A stretch of 64,000 nucleotides of DNA from Palsa-504 sp963742795 (GTDB lineage: Bacteria > Actinomycetota > Actinomycetes > Streptosporangiales > Streptosporangiaceae), in NCBI GenBank assembly GCA_963742795.1, contig CAVUNL010000006.1, positions 62,001 through 126,000 on the forward strand. The letters run 5' to 3'. Positions within the stretch are counted from its first letter, which is position 1. Every line of letters begins with the position of its first letter. The notes beneath the pieces were generated by a model that did no database searches, was not told the DNA's origin, and was given only the letters and a program-made list of their open reading frames with translations. Of the stretch, positions 43,269 through 51,763 are shown one piece after another. A program made the position numbers and the translations under genes.

Positions 43269-44732
43269 GTGGGCAAGGCGAGCCGGCAGCGACGGCTGAA
43301 GCAGGAGAGGGAGCGCAAGCAGCGGCGCGCGGCGCAGCCGTCCGCGTCATCGCCGTCCGGCCCGTCGCGAACGCCGAACGAGACCCAGCGGCATGACATC
43401 CCGCCCCGGCAGGGGCGCGGCACGCGGCGCGACATCCGACGCGAGCCGCAGCCCCAGACCGAGCAGCCGTCTCAGCGGGAGCTTGCGGCCATGGGTGTGA
43501 CCGAGGCCCTGCACGCCCTTGCGCACGGCCTGCAGGACCAGTTCATGGAGTGGGTGGAGGCGCTGGCCGGCCAGCGGCAGGTGCCTGGCTGGGACGCTAC
43601 CGTCAGCCGTGAGCTGGTCAGTTACCTGCGCGTCTCGGTGACCGGTGCCTGGCGGCACGGCTGGCAGCCCGCTGAGCTGGTGCGGCATGCGGGCCGGGAG
43701 AAGGGTGACTCGCATGCCCGGATGGCCACCGACATGATCGCCGGCGAGATGCGCGGCTACGCCGCCGCCACGGTGGACGACCGCTGGCTGGCACAGCTGT
43801 CCGCTCTCCGGACCGAGGTGTGGTGGGGAAGTGACGATGCTTACCTCGGCCGGTGGCGCGACCGGGAGGGGGACAGTCCGCAGGCCACCTTGATAACGGC
43901 GGTGGAGCTGCTCTTCGTGCTCGGCCACCTGCCGGTGCTGCCCCAGATGTGCCCGCTGCCCGGTACGATACGGCCCGGTGCCGCGGCCAGGCCGGGCGCC
44001 GCGGCTGGCGAGGAGCGGACCGCCGACGAGCGGGTCCTCGGCAAGATCCGTGCCCTCCTCGCGAAGGCGGAATCCACGGAGTTCACCGAGGAGGCCGAGG
44101 CGCTGTCCGGCAGGGCGCAGGAGCTGATGGCAAAGTACAGCATCGACCACGCGCTGCTCGCGGCCGAGGCGGGCAGGAAGGACGAGCCGGCCAGCCGGCG
44201 GCTGCCGGTGGACAACCCGTACGAAGGGCCGAAGACTCAGCTGCTCCAGGAGGTCGCCAAGGCCAACCGGTGCCGTGCCGTGTGGTACAAGAGCCTGGGG
44301 ATGTCGGCGGTGATCGGCTTCCCCGCCGATCTCGACGCCGTTGAGCTGCTGTTCACCTCGCTGCTGGTGCAGGCGAACACCGCGATGCTGCGGGCCGGCG
44401 CGAAGCGGGATCGGTACGGCCGGTCGCGCACCCGGGCGTTCCGCCAGTCGTTCCTCATGTCCTACGCCATCCGGATCGGAGAGCGGCTGGCTGGGGCTAC
44501 GGGGGACGCGGAACGCCAGGTGGCGGCCCAGGCGCCAGGCCGGAATTTGCTGCCCGTGCTCGCGGCCCGGCACCAGGCCGTCGACGATGCGGTCGATGAG
44601 ATGTTCGGCGACAGCGTCTCATATCAGCGGACCGGCCGCGTAAGCGACTCAGAAGGCTGGTATTCCGGCCGGGCAGCCGCCGACACAGCAGCGCTGCACG
44701 GTCACCGTGAGGTCACTGCCGAATCCGCCTGA
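43269..44732 (+). CDS. DUF2786 domain protein
   Basis: 487 residues. Basic N-terminus (MGKASRQRRLKQERERKQRR), helical middle domain (WVEALAGQRQVPGWDATVSR, WRHGWQPAELVRHAGREKG), then DUF2786 (VLGKIRALLAKAESTEFTEE, ALSGRAQELMAKYSIDHALL) and the C-terminal domain usually found after it (NPYEGPKTQLLQEVAKANRC, IGFPADLDAVELLFTSLLVQ). DUF2786 proteins occur in phages and mobile elements; a peptidase-like role has been suggested but not shown. GTG 43269 has GGGAGGG 7 nt upstream. Complete. Confidence 0.85.
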   Translation: MGKASRQRRLKQERERKQRRAAQPSASSPSGPSRTPNETQRHDIPPRQGRGTRRDIRREPQPQTEQPSQRELAAMGVTEALHALAHGLQDQFMEWVEALAGQRQVPGWDATVSRELVSYLRVSVTGAWRHGWQPAELVRHAGREKGDSHARMATDMIAGEMRGYAAATVDDRWLAQLSALRTEVWWGSDDAYLGRWRDREGDSPQATLITAVELLFVLGHLPVLPQMCPLPGTIRPGAAARPGAAAGEERTADERVLGKIRALLAKAESTEFTEEAEALSGRAQELMAKYSIDHALLAAEAGRKDEPASRRLPVDNPYEGPKTQLLQEVAKANRCRAVWYKSLGMSAVIGFPADLDAVELLFTSLLVQANTAMLRAGAKRDRYGRSRTRAFRQSFLMSYAIRIGERLAGATGDAERQVAAQAPGRNLLPVLAARHQAVDDAVDEMFGDSVSYQRTGRVSDSEGWYSGRAAADTAALHGHREVTAESA

Positions 44733-44808
44733 GCGGCGTCGTCGTTGCTCTTCGTGAGGACGCCATTCGGCAGGCGCTGGCAGGCGGCGTATTTATCTTT
44801 CCGTGTCA

Positions 44809-44824
44809 TGCACTGTATCGTGCA
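44809..44824 (+). promoter_or_regulatory. inverted repeat before the NTase-HEPN pair
   Basis: TGCAC-N6-GTGCA is a perfect inverted repeat ending 4 bases before the ATG at 44829. TATCTT (44794-44799) is a possible -10. The winged-HTH of the NTase could bind here. Confidence 0.45.
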
Positions 44825-44828
44825 GGAT

Positions 44829-45419
44829 ATGCAAAAGTCTGCACCGCCGCCCCTGCTGCCGCTGCTGCGTTCTCGGCTGCAGGCGGAGGTGCTCACCCTG
44901 GTCCTGCTCAATCCTGACCGGGAGTGGACGCTCACTGAACTGGCCTCGCGGGTTGGGGCCGCCGTGTCGTCAGTGCAGCGCGAGATAGTACGGGCGGAAC
45001 GGGCGGGAGTAACGACCTCCAGGCGAGTCGGGAAGACCCGGCTCGTCAAGGCTGCGCGGTCGCCGTTGACGGGGCCGCTGACAGAACTGCTGCTCCGATC
45101 CTTCGGCCCTCGTCAGGTTCTCGCTGACGAGTTCGCCGACGTGCCCGGTATCGAGAACGCGTACCTATTCGGGTCCTGGGCTGCCCGGTATGCCGGACAG
45201 GAGGGTCATCCACCTGCTGACCTGGATGTCCTTGTCATCGGCAGGCCTGACCGTGACGCGCTGGATGATGCGGCTCAGCGTGCGGGAGCTCGCCTTGCCC
45301 GTGAGGTCAATGTGACCATCCGCTCAGCCGACTGGTGGCACTCCGGCGACGACGGATTCCATGCCGAGGTAACACGGCGCCCGCTCGTCCCCGTTCCTAT
45401 CCCGGAGGGGAGCTCATGA
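44829..45419 (+). CDS. winged-HTH-fused MNT-type nucleotidyltransferase (antitoxin-like)
   Basis: 196 residues. Residues 12-78 form an ArsR-like winged HTH (LRSRLQAEVLTLVLLNPDRE, LTELASRVGAAVSSVQREI), and the rest is a minimal nucleotidyltransferase with FGSWAARY (Gly115-Ser116) and DLDVLVIG (Asp131, Asp133). In type VII systems the MNT protein adds AMP groups to the HEPN toxin. The N-terminal HTH could also make it the operon's regulator. Start 44829 is chosen over 44808 by resemblance to homologues (M-x-K-SAPPLLPL). Stop overlaps the HEPN gene (ATGA). Confidence 0.85.
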   Translation: MQKSAPPPLLPLLRSRLQAEVLTLVLLNPDREWTLTELASRVGAAVSSVQREIVRAERAGVTTSRRVGKTRLVKAARSPLTGPLTELLLRSFGPRQVLADEFADVPGIENAYLFGSWAARYAGQEGHPPADLDVLVIGRPDRDALDDAAQRAGARLAREVNVTIRSADWWHSGDDGFHAEVTRRPLVPVPIPEGSS

Positions 45420-45886
45420 GCTGGGAACCTGGGCGTGAGCGTGTGCGCGAACTGATCGACGCGGGGGAAGTAGACCGAGTCACCCCAGACCTCACGATCG
45501 CAGACCGGATGCTAGAGGACGCAGGCCGTCACCTTGCCACCGCGTCTGCGGCCAAGGTAGCCGGGGACTTGTCCGGTGCCTACCAGCTGGCCTATGACGC
45601 CCTGCGCAAGAGCGCCGCGAGCCTACTTGAGGCACAGGGGCTGCGGGCAACCAGCCGGGGCGGGCATCTCGCGGTGCAGGAAGTCGTCACCGCCCAGTTC
45701 GGTGCGACAGTACGCGTCTTCCGGTCGTTCGGGAGGATCCGCCGGGCACGGAACAGCTTTGAGTATCCCAGCAGCAACAGCCCCGGTCCTGCCGCCGACG
45801 ACATAGACGATGCCATCGCCGTCGCCACCCGAGCCCGCGAGGCAGCCACGACGATCCTCGATCAGAATGTGCTTTCTCGCTGGTGA
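45416..45886 (+). CDS. HEPN-domain protein (toxin-like partner of the NTase)
   Basis: 156 residues, all helical: DRMLEDAGRHLATASAAKVA, GAYQLAYDALRKSAASLLEA, then the motif region RARNSFEYP (Arg110-Pro118). HEPN RNases carry R-x4-6-H; here the His position is occupied by Glu/Tyr, so RNase activity may be absent or altered, or the site may be a substrate for AMP addition. ATG 45416 has GGAGGGGAG upstream and overlaps the NTase stop. Order and overlap fit an MNT-HEPN module. Confidence 0.85.
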   Translation: MSWEPGRERVRELIDAGEVDRVTPDLTIADRMLEDAGRHLATASAAKVAGDLSGAYQLAYDALRKSAASLLEAQGLRATSRGGHLAVQEVVTAQFGATVRVFRSFGRIRRARNSFEYPSSNSPGPAADDIDDAIAVATRAREAATTILDQNVLSRW

Positions 45887-45986
45887 CAATGGAGCCTGAA
45901 AGTATGGCCATGGACAGGCTGGAGGAGCGAGGCCGAGTCGCTCCGGATCCCAGGGCCTGATCAGTTCCTGGCGGTATGCTCCTGCG

Positions 45987-48064
45987 GTGACTGCGGGAGA
46001 GACGCTGCCGGACGTTGCGGTGTGTCGTGAGCTGGCCTCGGCGGTGCGCGCCGGTGACGATGCGGCGGCGGTGGGGCTCGCCGCGCGAGCGGGCATCCCT
46101 CGCGTGGCTGCTAACCCACCCTGAACTCGGCCCGCGCGGGCGGCTGGATGCCGGCGATGCCGGGGATGCGCTCGGGTGCATCTCGGTGCTGGCGGCCGGG
46201 CACGCCGCCACCCTGATGCCCTGGCTGGCCAAACCGGCGGTGATAGACCTGGTGGCGGAGGCGGTAGAGACCGCCGCGGCGCAGGGAAGGGCAGCGGAAC
46301 ACCCGTGGGCACGCGGCATCGCGGCACTGCAGGATTGCGGGCATCCTGGCGTCCCGCTGCTGCTGCGGGCCCGGGCGGAGGAGGGATCGGGCCGGTCTGA
46401 CCAGGCGCGGCAGCTGATCGGGTCGTGCCTGCGGCTGGAGGAGGACCTGGTCCCGGCGATCCGCGACGCCTTGGAGTATGAGCTGTGCGCCGGCGACTGG
46501 GCACGGGCCTGGGAGCTGGCTTCGGCGATCGGCTCCGACGACATCGCCGAGCCGTTGCTCCGGCCGCTGGACCGGCTGCGGCAGCCTGCCCTGGGCGCCG
46601 AGCGCGCGTCCCGGAACCAGCCGTGCCCGTGCGGGTCCGGCCGCAAGTACAAGGCGTGCTGCCGGGTCAGGGACCTGGACGGTGGCGTCCATCCGCTCCC
46701 GGACCGTGCCTCGGCGCTCTACGCGATGCTCGCCACTTACGCTCGGCGGGGAGCGAACCGCAACGTCGCCGACCGGATGGCTGCCTGCGCGATCGGCGCG
46801 CCGCACGCCGCCATGCTCGCGCTCGACCTCGCGATCTTCGACGGTGGCACCGCCCGGCGGTTTCTCGCCGCCCGGGGGCACCTGCTGCGCGAGGACGAGC
46901 GTGACCTGCTGGGCGAGTGGCTGGCCGAGCCGATGGACATGTACGAGGTGAGTTCGGTCAAGCGCGGGTCGGAACTGTTCCTGCGCAGCCTGGTCGGCGG
47001 GCCGCGGCGGGTCGGGCAGCGTGACCGGCTGTTCTCGCTTTCGGTCCGGCGACTGGACATCGTGATCGGCCGGCTGCTGCCCAGACGGCGCCCGGCCGGA
47101 CGGCGGCAGCAGGCACCTGCAAGCGCTCGGCGGGATGGGCATCCTGCCCCGCGACCTCCGCGAGGACGCCGAGGCGCTGTTTGCGGACGGCCCGGTCGCG
47201 CCAGCAAGCGTGCCGCTGTTCGCCGAACGGCTGCTGTCGCAGTTCGCCGGGCAGTCATCGCCGGTCTTCCAGACGGCCGACGGCGACGAGTACCGGTGGT
47301 GCGAAACGACGATCGAGGTCGGCTCCGCCGGGAACGTCTGGCCGCTCCTGACCCGGCCCTGCCTGGCTCCGCCGCCGCCCGCCGATCAGGGACGCGGACG
47401 GCTACTACGCCTATCTCAAGTCGCTGCCCGGGCGCTTCTGGACACGCAATGCGCCAGACGAGATCGAATACGCCGGCGAGGTCCAGCCGGGCCGGCTGAC
47501 CAACCTCGGGACCGTCCGGCGCGGCATGACGGGTTTCACGGTGACCGCGAATTCCGTGCGGCGAGCCGCCGATCTGAAGGCCGTCGTGCTGGCGGCGGCT
47601 TCGGCAGCGGGGTGCCCGGCCGACGTGACGCAACGCAGAGCCCTGACCGCGGACGAGCTGACCGGTACGCCACCACAAGCCGGTAACGGGCCGACCAGCC
47701 GCGAGGCCGCGTGCCGACGGCTCGGCATCGAGGACGTGCCTGCGCCCGGGCCGCGCAGGCTCATCCTGGAGGGGTACTTCCTGCCGATCGAGCACGGCCT
47801 GGACGATGTCGCGCGCGAGATTAACCGTGAACTCGGCTACCTTTCGGTCCTGGAAGCCCGCGACGCGGCCGGCCTGACCCCCGCCGAGGCGGTGGCCGCC
47901 GGGGGCGCCGCGCTGGACCGGGTACTTGCGATGATCGACGACTGCGAGTGGCGACTCCGTCGCGCGGAGGCCGAGGGCGGGAAGGACACCAGCATGCTGC
48001 CGGATCCGGGAGAGCTTCGGCGGCGCCTGGGGATACCTGCGGGCCCGCGCCGGACCGTGACGTA
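45987..48064 (+). pseudogene. SEC-C motif protein, frameshifted in three places
   Basis: Starting at GTG 45987 (VTAGETLPDVAVCRELASAV), homologous sequence continues in other frames: WLLTHPELGPRGRLDAGDAG, the SEC-C zinc motif RNQPCPCGSGRKYKACCR (CxC-x8-CC), MGILPRDLREDAEALFADGP and ADGYYAYLKSLPGRFWTRNA to RLGIPAGPRRTVT. Shifts lie near 46100, 47095 and 47390. SEC-C proteins are often accessory defence or chaperone-linked proteins. If restored it would be ~690 residues. Confidence 0.75.
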
Positions 48065-48243
48065 GGCCGTACGCAACAGGATCTGGGCCGGGCGAACCCG
48101 GCGGGAGGCGGAACTTGCCGATCGTGCTCGTCGCGCCGCCAGCTGCTGCAGTGGCGGGGCTGGTGCCTTCCTGCCTGGTCATGCCGCGAGGAAGGCGGTG
48201 ATCAGGGCTCCGGGTTCTCATGTCTGGTCGTCTGTGTCCCCGG

Positions 48244-48358
48244 TCAGGGTTCGGAGTTCCACAGGGCATCGATCGGGAGGGCGCGCAGGCGGTCTCCGAA
48301 GGGGAGGGTTTGCTGGCCGGTGTAGAGGACGTATCCGGCCACCAGCCGCGGGCCCAAG
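48244..48358 (-). pseudogene. C-terminal remnant of a DUF4143 AAA ATPase
   Basis: The minus strand encodes GPRLVAGYVLYTGQQTLPFG then DRLRALPIDALWNSEP and stop, the standard ending of ATP-binding DUF4143 proteins. Nothing upstream of it is preserved. Confidence 0.65.
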
Positions 48359-48364
48359 AAATCA

Positions 48365-48552
48365 CCGCGATGCGGCAGGTTCTGCCGGCTGCGGAGATGC
48401 CCAGGCTCCGCTCGCAGATGAATGACACGCTGCTGGAACCGGTCTACGACGATCCGCTGAACGCCTGGGAGGACATCCCGGTACTAGAGCTGACCGGGCC
48501 GCTCGACGGCCGGCTGGACGCGGTCCTCGCCGCGCTGGGCCAGTCGCGGTGA
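48365..48552 (+). pseudogene. C-terminal fragment of an unknown gene
   Basis: MRQVLPAAEMPRLRSQMNDT, LLEPVYDDPLNAWEDIPVLE, and a final LDAVLAALGQSR stop. The composition is that of real protein, but the N-terminal part is cut at the DUF4143 remnant. Not recognised. Confidence 0.35.
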
Positions 48553-48649
48553 CCTCGCCCGACGGGACTAAGCGCCCGGAGGCTCTGGCGGCAAAGGAAA
48601 CGCGGCGCGGGTGCGGCTGCGGCGAGTGGACTTCTTCGACTGAAGGGCT

Positions 48650-48742
48650 GTGAATACCGCGCGATGCGCTTACTGAATCCCGAACGGCCTGAACCACGGC
48701 CCGTTCGGTGAAAAGAACTTCATCATCTCGGACGGGCACTGG
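48650..48742 (+). repeat. dispersed hairpin element, copy D
   Basis: GAACCACGGCCCGTTCGGTG starts at 48691. Arms 48699-48708 (GCCCGTTCGG) and 48728-48737 (TCGGACGGGC) pair over 10 positions if two G-U pairs are allowed. The leader TGAATACCGCGCG and CGAACGGCCT is shared with copies B and C. Confidence 0.8.
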
Positions 48743-48801
48743 CACGCCGGACCTGCCAGTCGGATCGGGCCTAGATCCCGGCCTGGTCGGTTGCGGGTCG
48801 G

Positions 48802-49744
48802 TCAGTCCGCGGCTGGCGAGGGGGACGGCGGGCCGTCGTAGCGGGCGACGCCGACGAGGGCCCAGTACTTGGAGGGGTCCTCGGGAACGTCGTCGGGGGA
48901 TTCGGGCCGCCATTTGGGTATCCAGACCAGGCCGGGTTCGGTGAGGGTGAAACCGTCGCACAGGCTGGTGATCTCATCGCGGGTGCGCATGTTCAGCTGG
49001 GCGGTGACGCGGTTGTTGTACACGGTCTCGAACGAGGTCGCCAGGCTGGGCTGCTCGTCTCGGCAGGCGTGGCAGATGACGAGGTAGCTGCCGGGGGCGA
49101 GCGCGTCGCGAAAGGTGGCGATGATGTCCGCGGGATGATCGCGGTCGGGGATGAAGTGCATGACGGCGACCAGGAACACCGCGACGGGCTGGGTGAAATC
49201 AAGCAGCAGCTGGGTCCCCGGGTCGGCAAGGATCTTGGCCGGTTCCCGGAGGTCGCCCTGGATGACGGCGGCGTCGGGGTTGCCGTCCAGCAGGAGCCGG
49301 CTGTGGGCGACGGCGACGTCGTCGTTGTCCACGTAGACGACGCGTGATCCGGGAGCGGTGTCCTGGGCGACCTGGTGGACGGCGTTCTCGGTGGGGATGC
49401 CCGAGCCGATGTCGAGGAACTGGCGGATGCCGGGCCTGGCCGGCCAGGAATCGCACCACCCGGCCGAGGAAGGCGCGGCTGGCGCGCATGGTGGTGCGGA
49501 TGTTCGGGTCCAGGGCGATGATCGTCCGTGCCCGGTCCCGGTCGGCCTGGAAGTTGTGATCGCCGCCCAGCCAGCTAAGCATCTCGGCGGGCAGGGCCTT
49601 CACGGCTTCGCCGATTTCCAGCAACCGGATGCGGACAGCGTCGAATACCAGGCCATCGGACAGATCGCCTCGTAGCAGGTGGGAGCGGACGGCATCGATC
49701 GCCGCCTGGATGTCAGCCAGCCGCTGCCGCTCCCGGAACGTCAC
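48802..49744 (-). pseudogene. chimera: truncated HepT-like HEPN toxin joined to a DUF574-type methyltransferase
   Basis: From the start at 49744 (GTG, overlapping the XRE-MNT stop) the first ~57 residues are a DUF86/HepT HEPN domain: RLADIQAAIDAVRSHLLRGD, LVFDAVRIRLLEIGEAVKAL. The frame then passes directly into SWLGGDHNFQADRDRARTII, ALDPNIRTTMRASRAFLGR, the middle of an actinobacterial SAM-dependent methyltransferase (DUF574), and after one frameshift near 49440 continues FLDIGSGIPTENAVHQVAQD, VVYVDNDDVAVAHSRLLLDG to the stop. The HEPN C-terminal half with R-x4-6-H is gone. The MT also lacks its N-terminal ~20 residues. Confidence 0.75.
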
Positions 49745-50265
49745 AGCGCTACGAGGTCACGTTCGGCGCGGGCGCGGACGGCGGGTTTGAGGTCGCTGGC
49801 TGGGACCAGGTCGACCTTGGCGCCGAGGATGGCCTCCAGGTCGGCCTGGACACGCCCCAGGCCGAGCAGGCCCATGTGCGGCGGCAGGTCCACGAGCAGG
49901 TCGACGTCGCTGTCGGGCCGGTCCTCGCCACGGGCCACACTGCCGAAGACCCGCAGGTTGGTCACCTCATGGGCGGCGGCGGCCGCGACCAGGTCCCGCC
50001 GTTTCCGCCTGACCTGCCGCCCTACCGGGCCGGACAGCCTGCTCAGCTGCGGCGGCTGCTGCTGGATATCAACCACCAGGTCGGCTCCGGCCGCATCGAT
50101 CAGCCTGGCCAGCGTCGGGAGCGACGGCTGTCGCCGTCCGGCTTCATAGGCACTGATCACGCTCTGCGTGACGCTCGCCCGGAAAGCCAGCTCCGCCTGT
50201 GATATCCCCGCACCGCGCCGGGCCCGCCGCAGCAGGCTCCCGGCCGTTTCATCGGAGTGATCCAC
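49741..50265 (-). CDS. XRE-HTH fused to MNT nucleotidyltransferase, copy 1
   Basis: 174 residues. Residues 8-65 are an XRE HTH (LLRRARRGAGISQAELAFRA, SVTQSVISAYEAGRRQPSLP); residues ~100-174 are an MNT domain with FGSVARGEDRPDSDVDLLVD (Gly108-Ser109, Asp120, Asp122) and a third Asp in KVDLV (152). All three catalytic acids are present. Such fusions act as antitoxin and autorepressor, with a HEPN partner encoded downstream; that partner overlaps by 4 nt but is truncated. GTG start 7 nt after TATAAT. Confidence 0.88.
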   Translation of the reverse strand: MDHSDETAGSLLRRARRGAGISQAELAFRASVTQSVISAYEAGRRQPSLPTLARLIDAAGADLVVDIQQQPPQLSRLSGPVGRQVRRKRRDLVAAAAAHEVTNLRVFGSVARGEDRPDSDVDLLVDLPPHMGLLGLGRVQADLEAILGAKVDLVPASDLKPAVRARAERDLVAL

Positions 50266-50272
50266 GAAGCCA

Positions 50273-50278
50273 ATTATA
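50273..50278 (-). promoter_or_regulatory. TATAAT box of XRE-MNT copy 1
   Basis: A consensus TATAAT on the minus strand lies 7 nt before the GTG start. The surrounding bases (GATATCTACAATCCGC ahead of it) are conserved in copy 2, so the promoter was duplicated with the gene. Confidence 0.65.
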
Positions 50279-50343
50279 GCGGATTGTAGATATCACGGTG
50301 GTGTCTGCCGGCCCACCGATCCCGGCTCCGGCAGAATGGCCGG

Positions 50344-50900
50344 ATGGATCTTGGACTGGACGGCAGGGTTTACCTCGTCACCGGCGGCAGCCGCGGTCTT
50401 GGGTTCGCTGCGGCGCAGGCACTCGTCGCGGACGGGGCCCGGGTGGTGCTCAGCGCTCCGCACGAGGGGACGGCCTCGCCGGCCGCGGCGTGCCTGGCGC
50501 AGAACGCCGCCGCGGCCGAACCTGCCGCGTGGGTCATCGCGGATAACGCCGATCCGGCCACCCCGGGCCGGCTGATCGCGGCGGCCAGGGACCGTTTCGG
50601 CCGCCTGGACGGCGCGCTGATCAGCGTGGGCGGATCACCGCCGTGGAACTCGGGCCGGCCGGGATCCGGGTCAACGCGCTGCTGCCGGTCAGGATCGCCA
50701 CCGACCGGGTCCGGGAACTCGATGCCCTGCAGGGAGATCCGGACGAGGTGCGCGCCCGCCTGTCGGAGCACATCCCGCTGCGCAGGTACGGCGAGCCCGA
50801 GGAGTTCGGACGGACGGCCGCGTTCGTGCTCTCCCCCGCCGCGTCCTACATCACCGGCGCGATGATCCCCGCCGATGGCGGTGCCATCAGCTCGATCTGA
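50344..50900 (+). pseudogene. SDR family oxidoreductase, copy 2, internal deletion
   Basis: The first ~100 codons are nearly identical to the SDR at 41452 (same VTGGSRGLGFAAAQALVADG), then at about 50640 the sequence jumps to VELGPAGIRVNALLPVRIAT in another frame, a deletion of roughly 255 bases relative to copy 1. The active-site Ser strand is lost. The duplication begins about 15 bases before the start codon and extends past the stop. Confidence 0.88.
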
Positions 50901-51053
50901 GCACCCAGCCGCGGGCCAGGCTCCCCGCGGTCGAGGCTGGTCCGGAACCAGCGGCAGGAACCACGGACCGTTCGGTGAAAAGAATTTCAATTGTCCCGAA
51001 CGCGCGGTGAGGTCGCCGGGGTGTTGACTGACCTGGTGGCTGATGGGGATGAG
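50883..51053 (+). repeat. dispersed hairpin element, copy E, with SDR 3' flank
   Basis: The core starts at 50958 (GAACCACGGACCGTTCGGTG, AAAAGAATTTCAATTG). Stem 50968-50974/50996-51002 has 7 pairs. The whole 171-base segment, including the last bases of the SDR gene, recurs at 58821-58991. Confidence 0.85.
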
Positions 51054-51076
51054 CGCATGCTGGTCGCCTTGGTGGC

Positions 51077-51601
51077 TCACAGAGCCACGAGGTCACGTTC
51101 GGCGCGGGCGCGGACGGCGGGCTTGAGATCGCTGGCTGGCACCAGGTCGACCTTGGCGCCGAGGATGGCCTCCAGCTCGGCCTGGACCCGCCCCAGGCCG
51201 AGCAGGCCCATATGCGGCGGCAGGTCCACGAGCAGGTCGACATCACTGTCGGGCCGGTCCTCGCCGCGAGCCACGCTGCCGAAGACCCGCAGGTTGGTCA
51301 CGTCATGGGCGGCGGCCGCCGCGACCAGGTCCCGCCGCTTGCGCCTGACCTGCCGCCCTACCGGACCGGACAGCCTGCTCAGCTGCAGCGGCTGTTGCTG
51401 GATATCCACTACAAGGTCGGCACCAGCCGCATCGATCAGCTTGACCAGGGTCGGGAGCGACGGCTGACGCCGCCCGGCTTCATAGGCACTGATCACGCTC
51501 TGCGCGACACCGGCCCTGAAAGCCAGCTCCGCTTGCGACATCCCCGCACCGCGCCGAGCCCGCCGCAGCAGGCTCCCGGCCGTTTCATCCGAGCGATCCA
51601 C
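51077..51601 (-). CDS. XRE-HTH fused to MNT nucleotidyltransferase, copy 2
   Basis: 174 residues, almost the same as copy 1 (about a dozen differences, e.g. SQAELAFRAGVAQSVISAYE). The MNT triad FGSVARGEDRPDSDVDLLVD and KVDLV is intact. GTG 51601 is chosen by alignment to copy 1 and its TATAAT box at 7 nt; the in-frame ATG at 51610 lies inside that box region. No HEPN gene follows: the sequence after the stop is hairpin element E. It may act as a solitary antitoxin or repressor. Confidence 0.88.
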   Translation of the reverse strand: MDRSDETAGSLLRRARRGAGMSQAELAFRAGVAQSVISAYEAGRRQPSLPTLVKLIDAAGADLVVDIQQQPLQLSRLSGPVGRQVRRKRRDLVAAAAAHDVTNLRVFGSVARGEDRPDSDVDLLVDLPPHMGLLGLGRVQAELEAILGAKVDLVPASDLKPAVRARAERDLVAL

Positions 51602-51608
51602 AAAGCCC

Positions 51609-51614
51609 ATTATA
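51609..51614 (-). promoter_or_regulatory. TATAAT box of XRE-MNT copy 2
   Basis: Same TATAAT and same 7-nt distance to the GTG as in copy 1, with the conserved upstream GATATCTACAATCCGC. Confidence 0.6.
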
Positions 51615-51763
51615 GCGGATTGTAGATATCCTGACGCTTCCCGCCTGTCGGAGATCGATCGGTGCGCTCTGCAAGCGCGATGCCCGCCGGGTGGCGCTGC
51701 TGGCCCCCTACCCGCAGGAGGTGACCGAGGTGAAGGCTCGGATATGCGGGCGTACGAGCGGGG

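Noticed and set aside
51602..51610. ATG at 51610 as start of XRE-MNT copy 2
   Set aside because: It overlaps the conserved TATAAT box; the GTG at 51601 matches copy 1.
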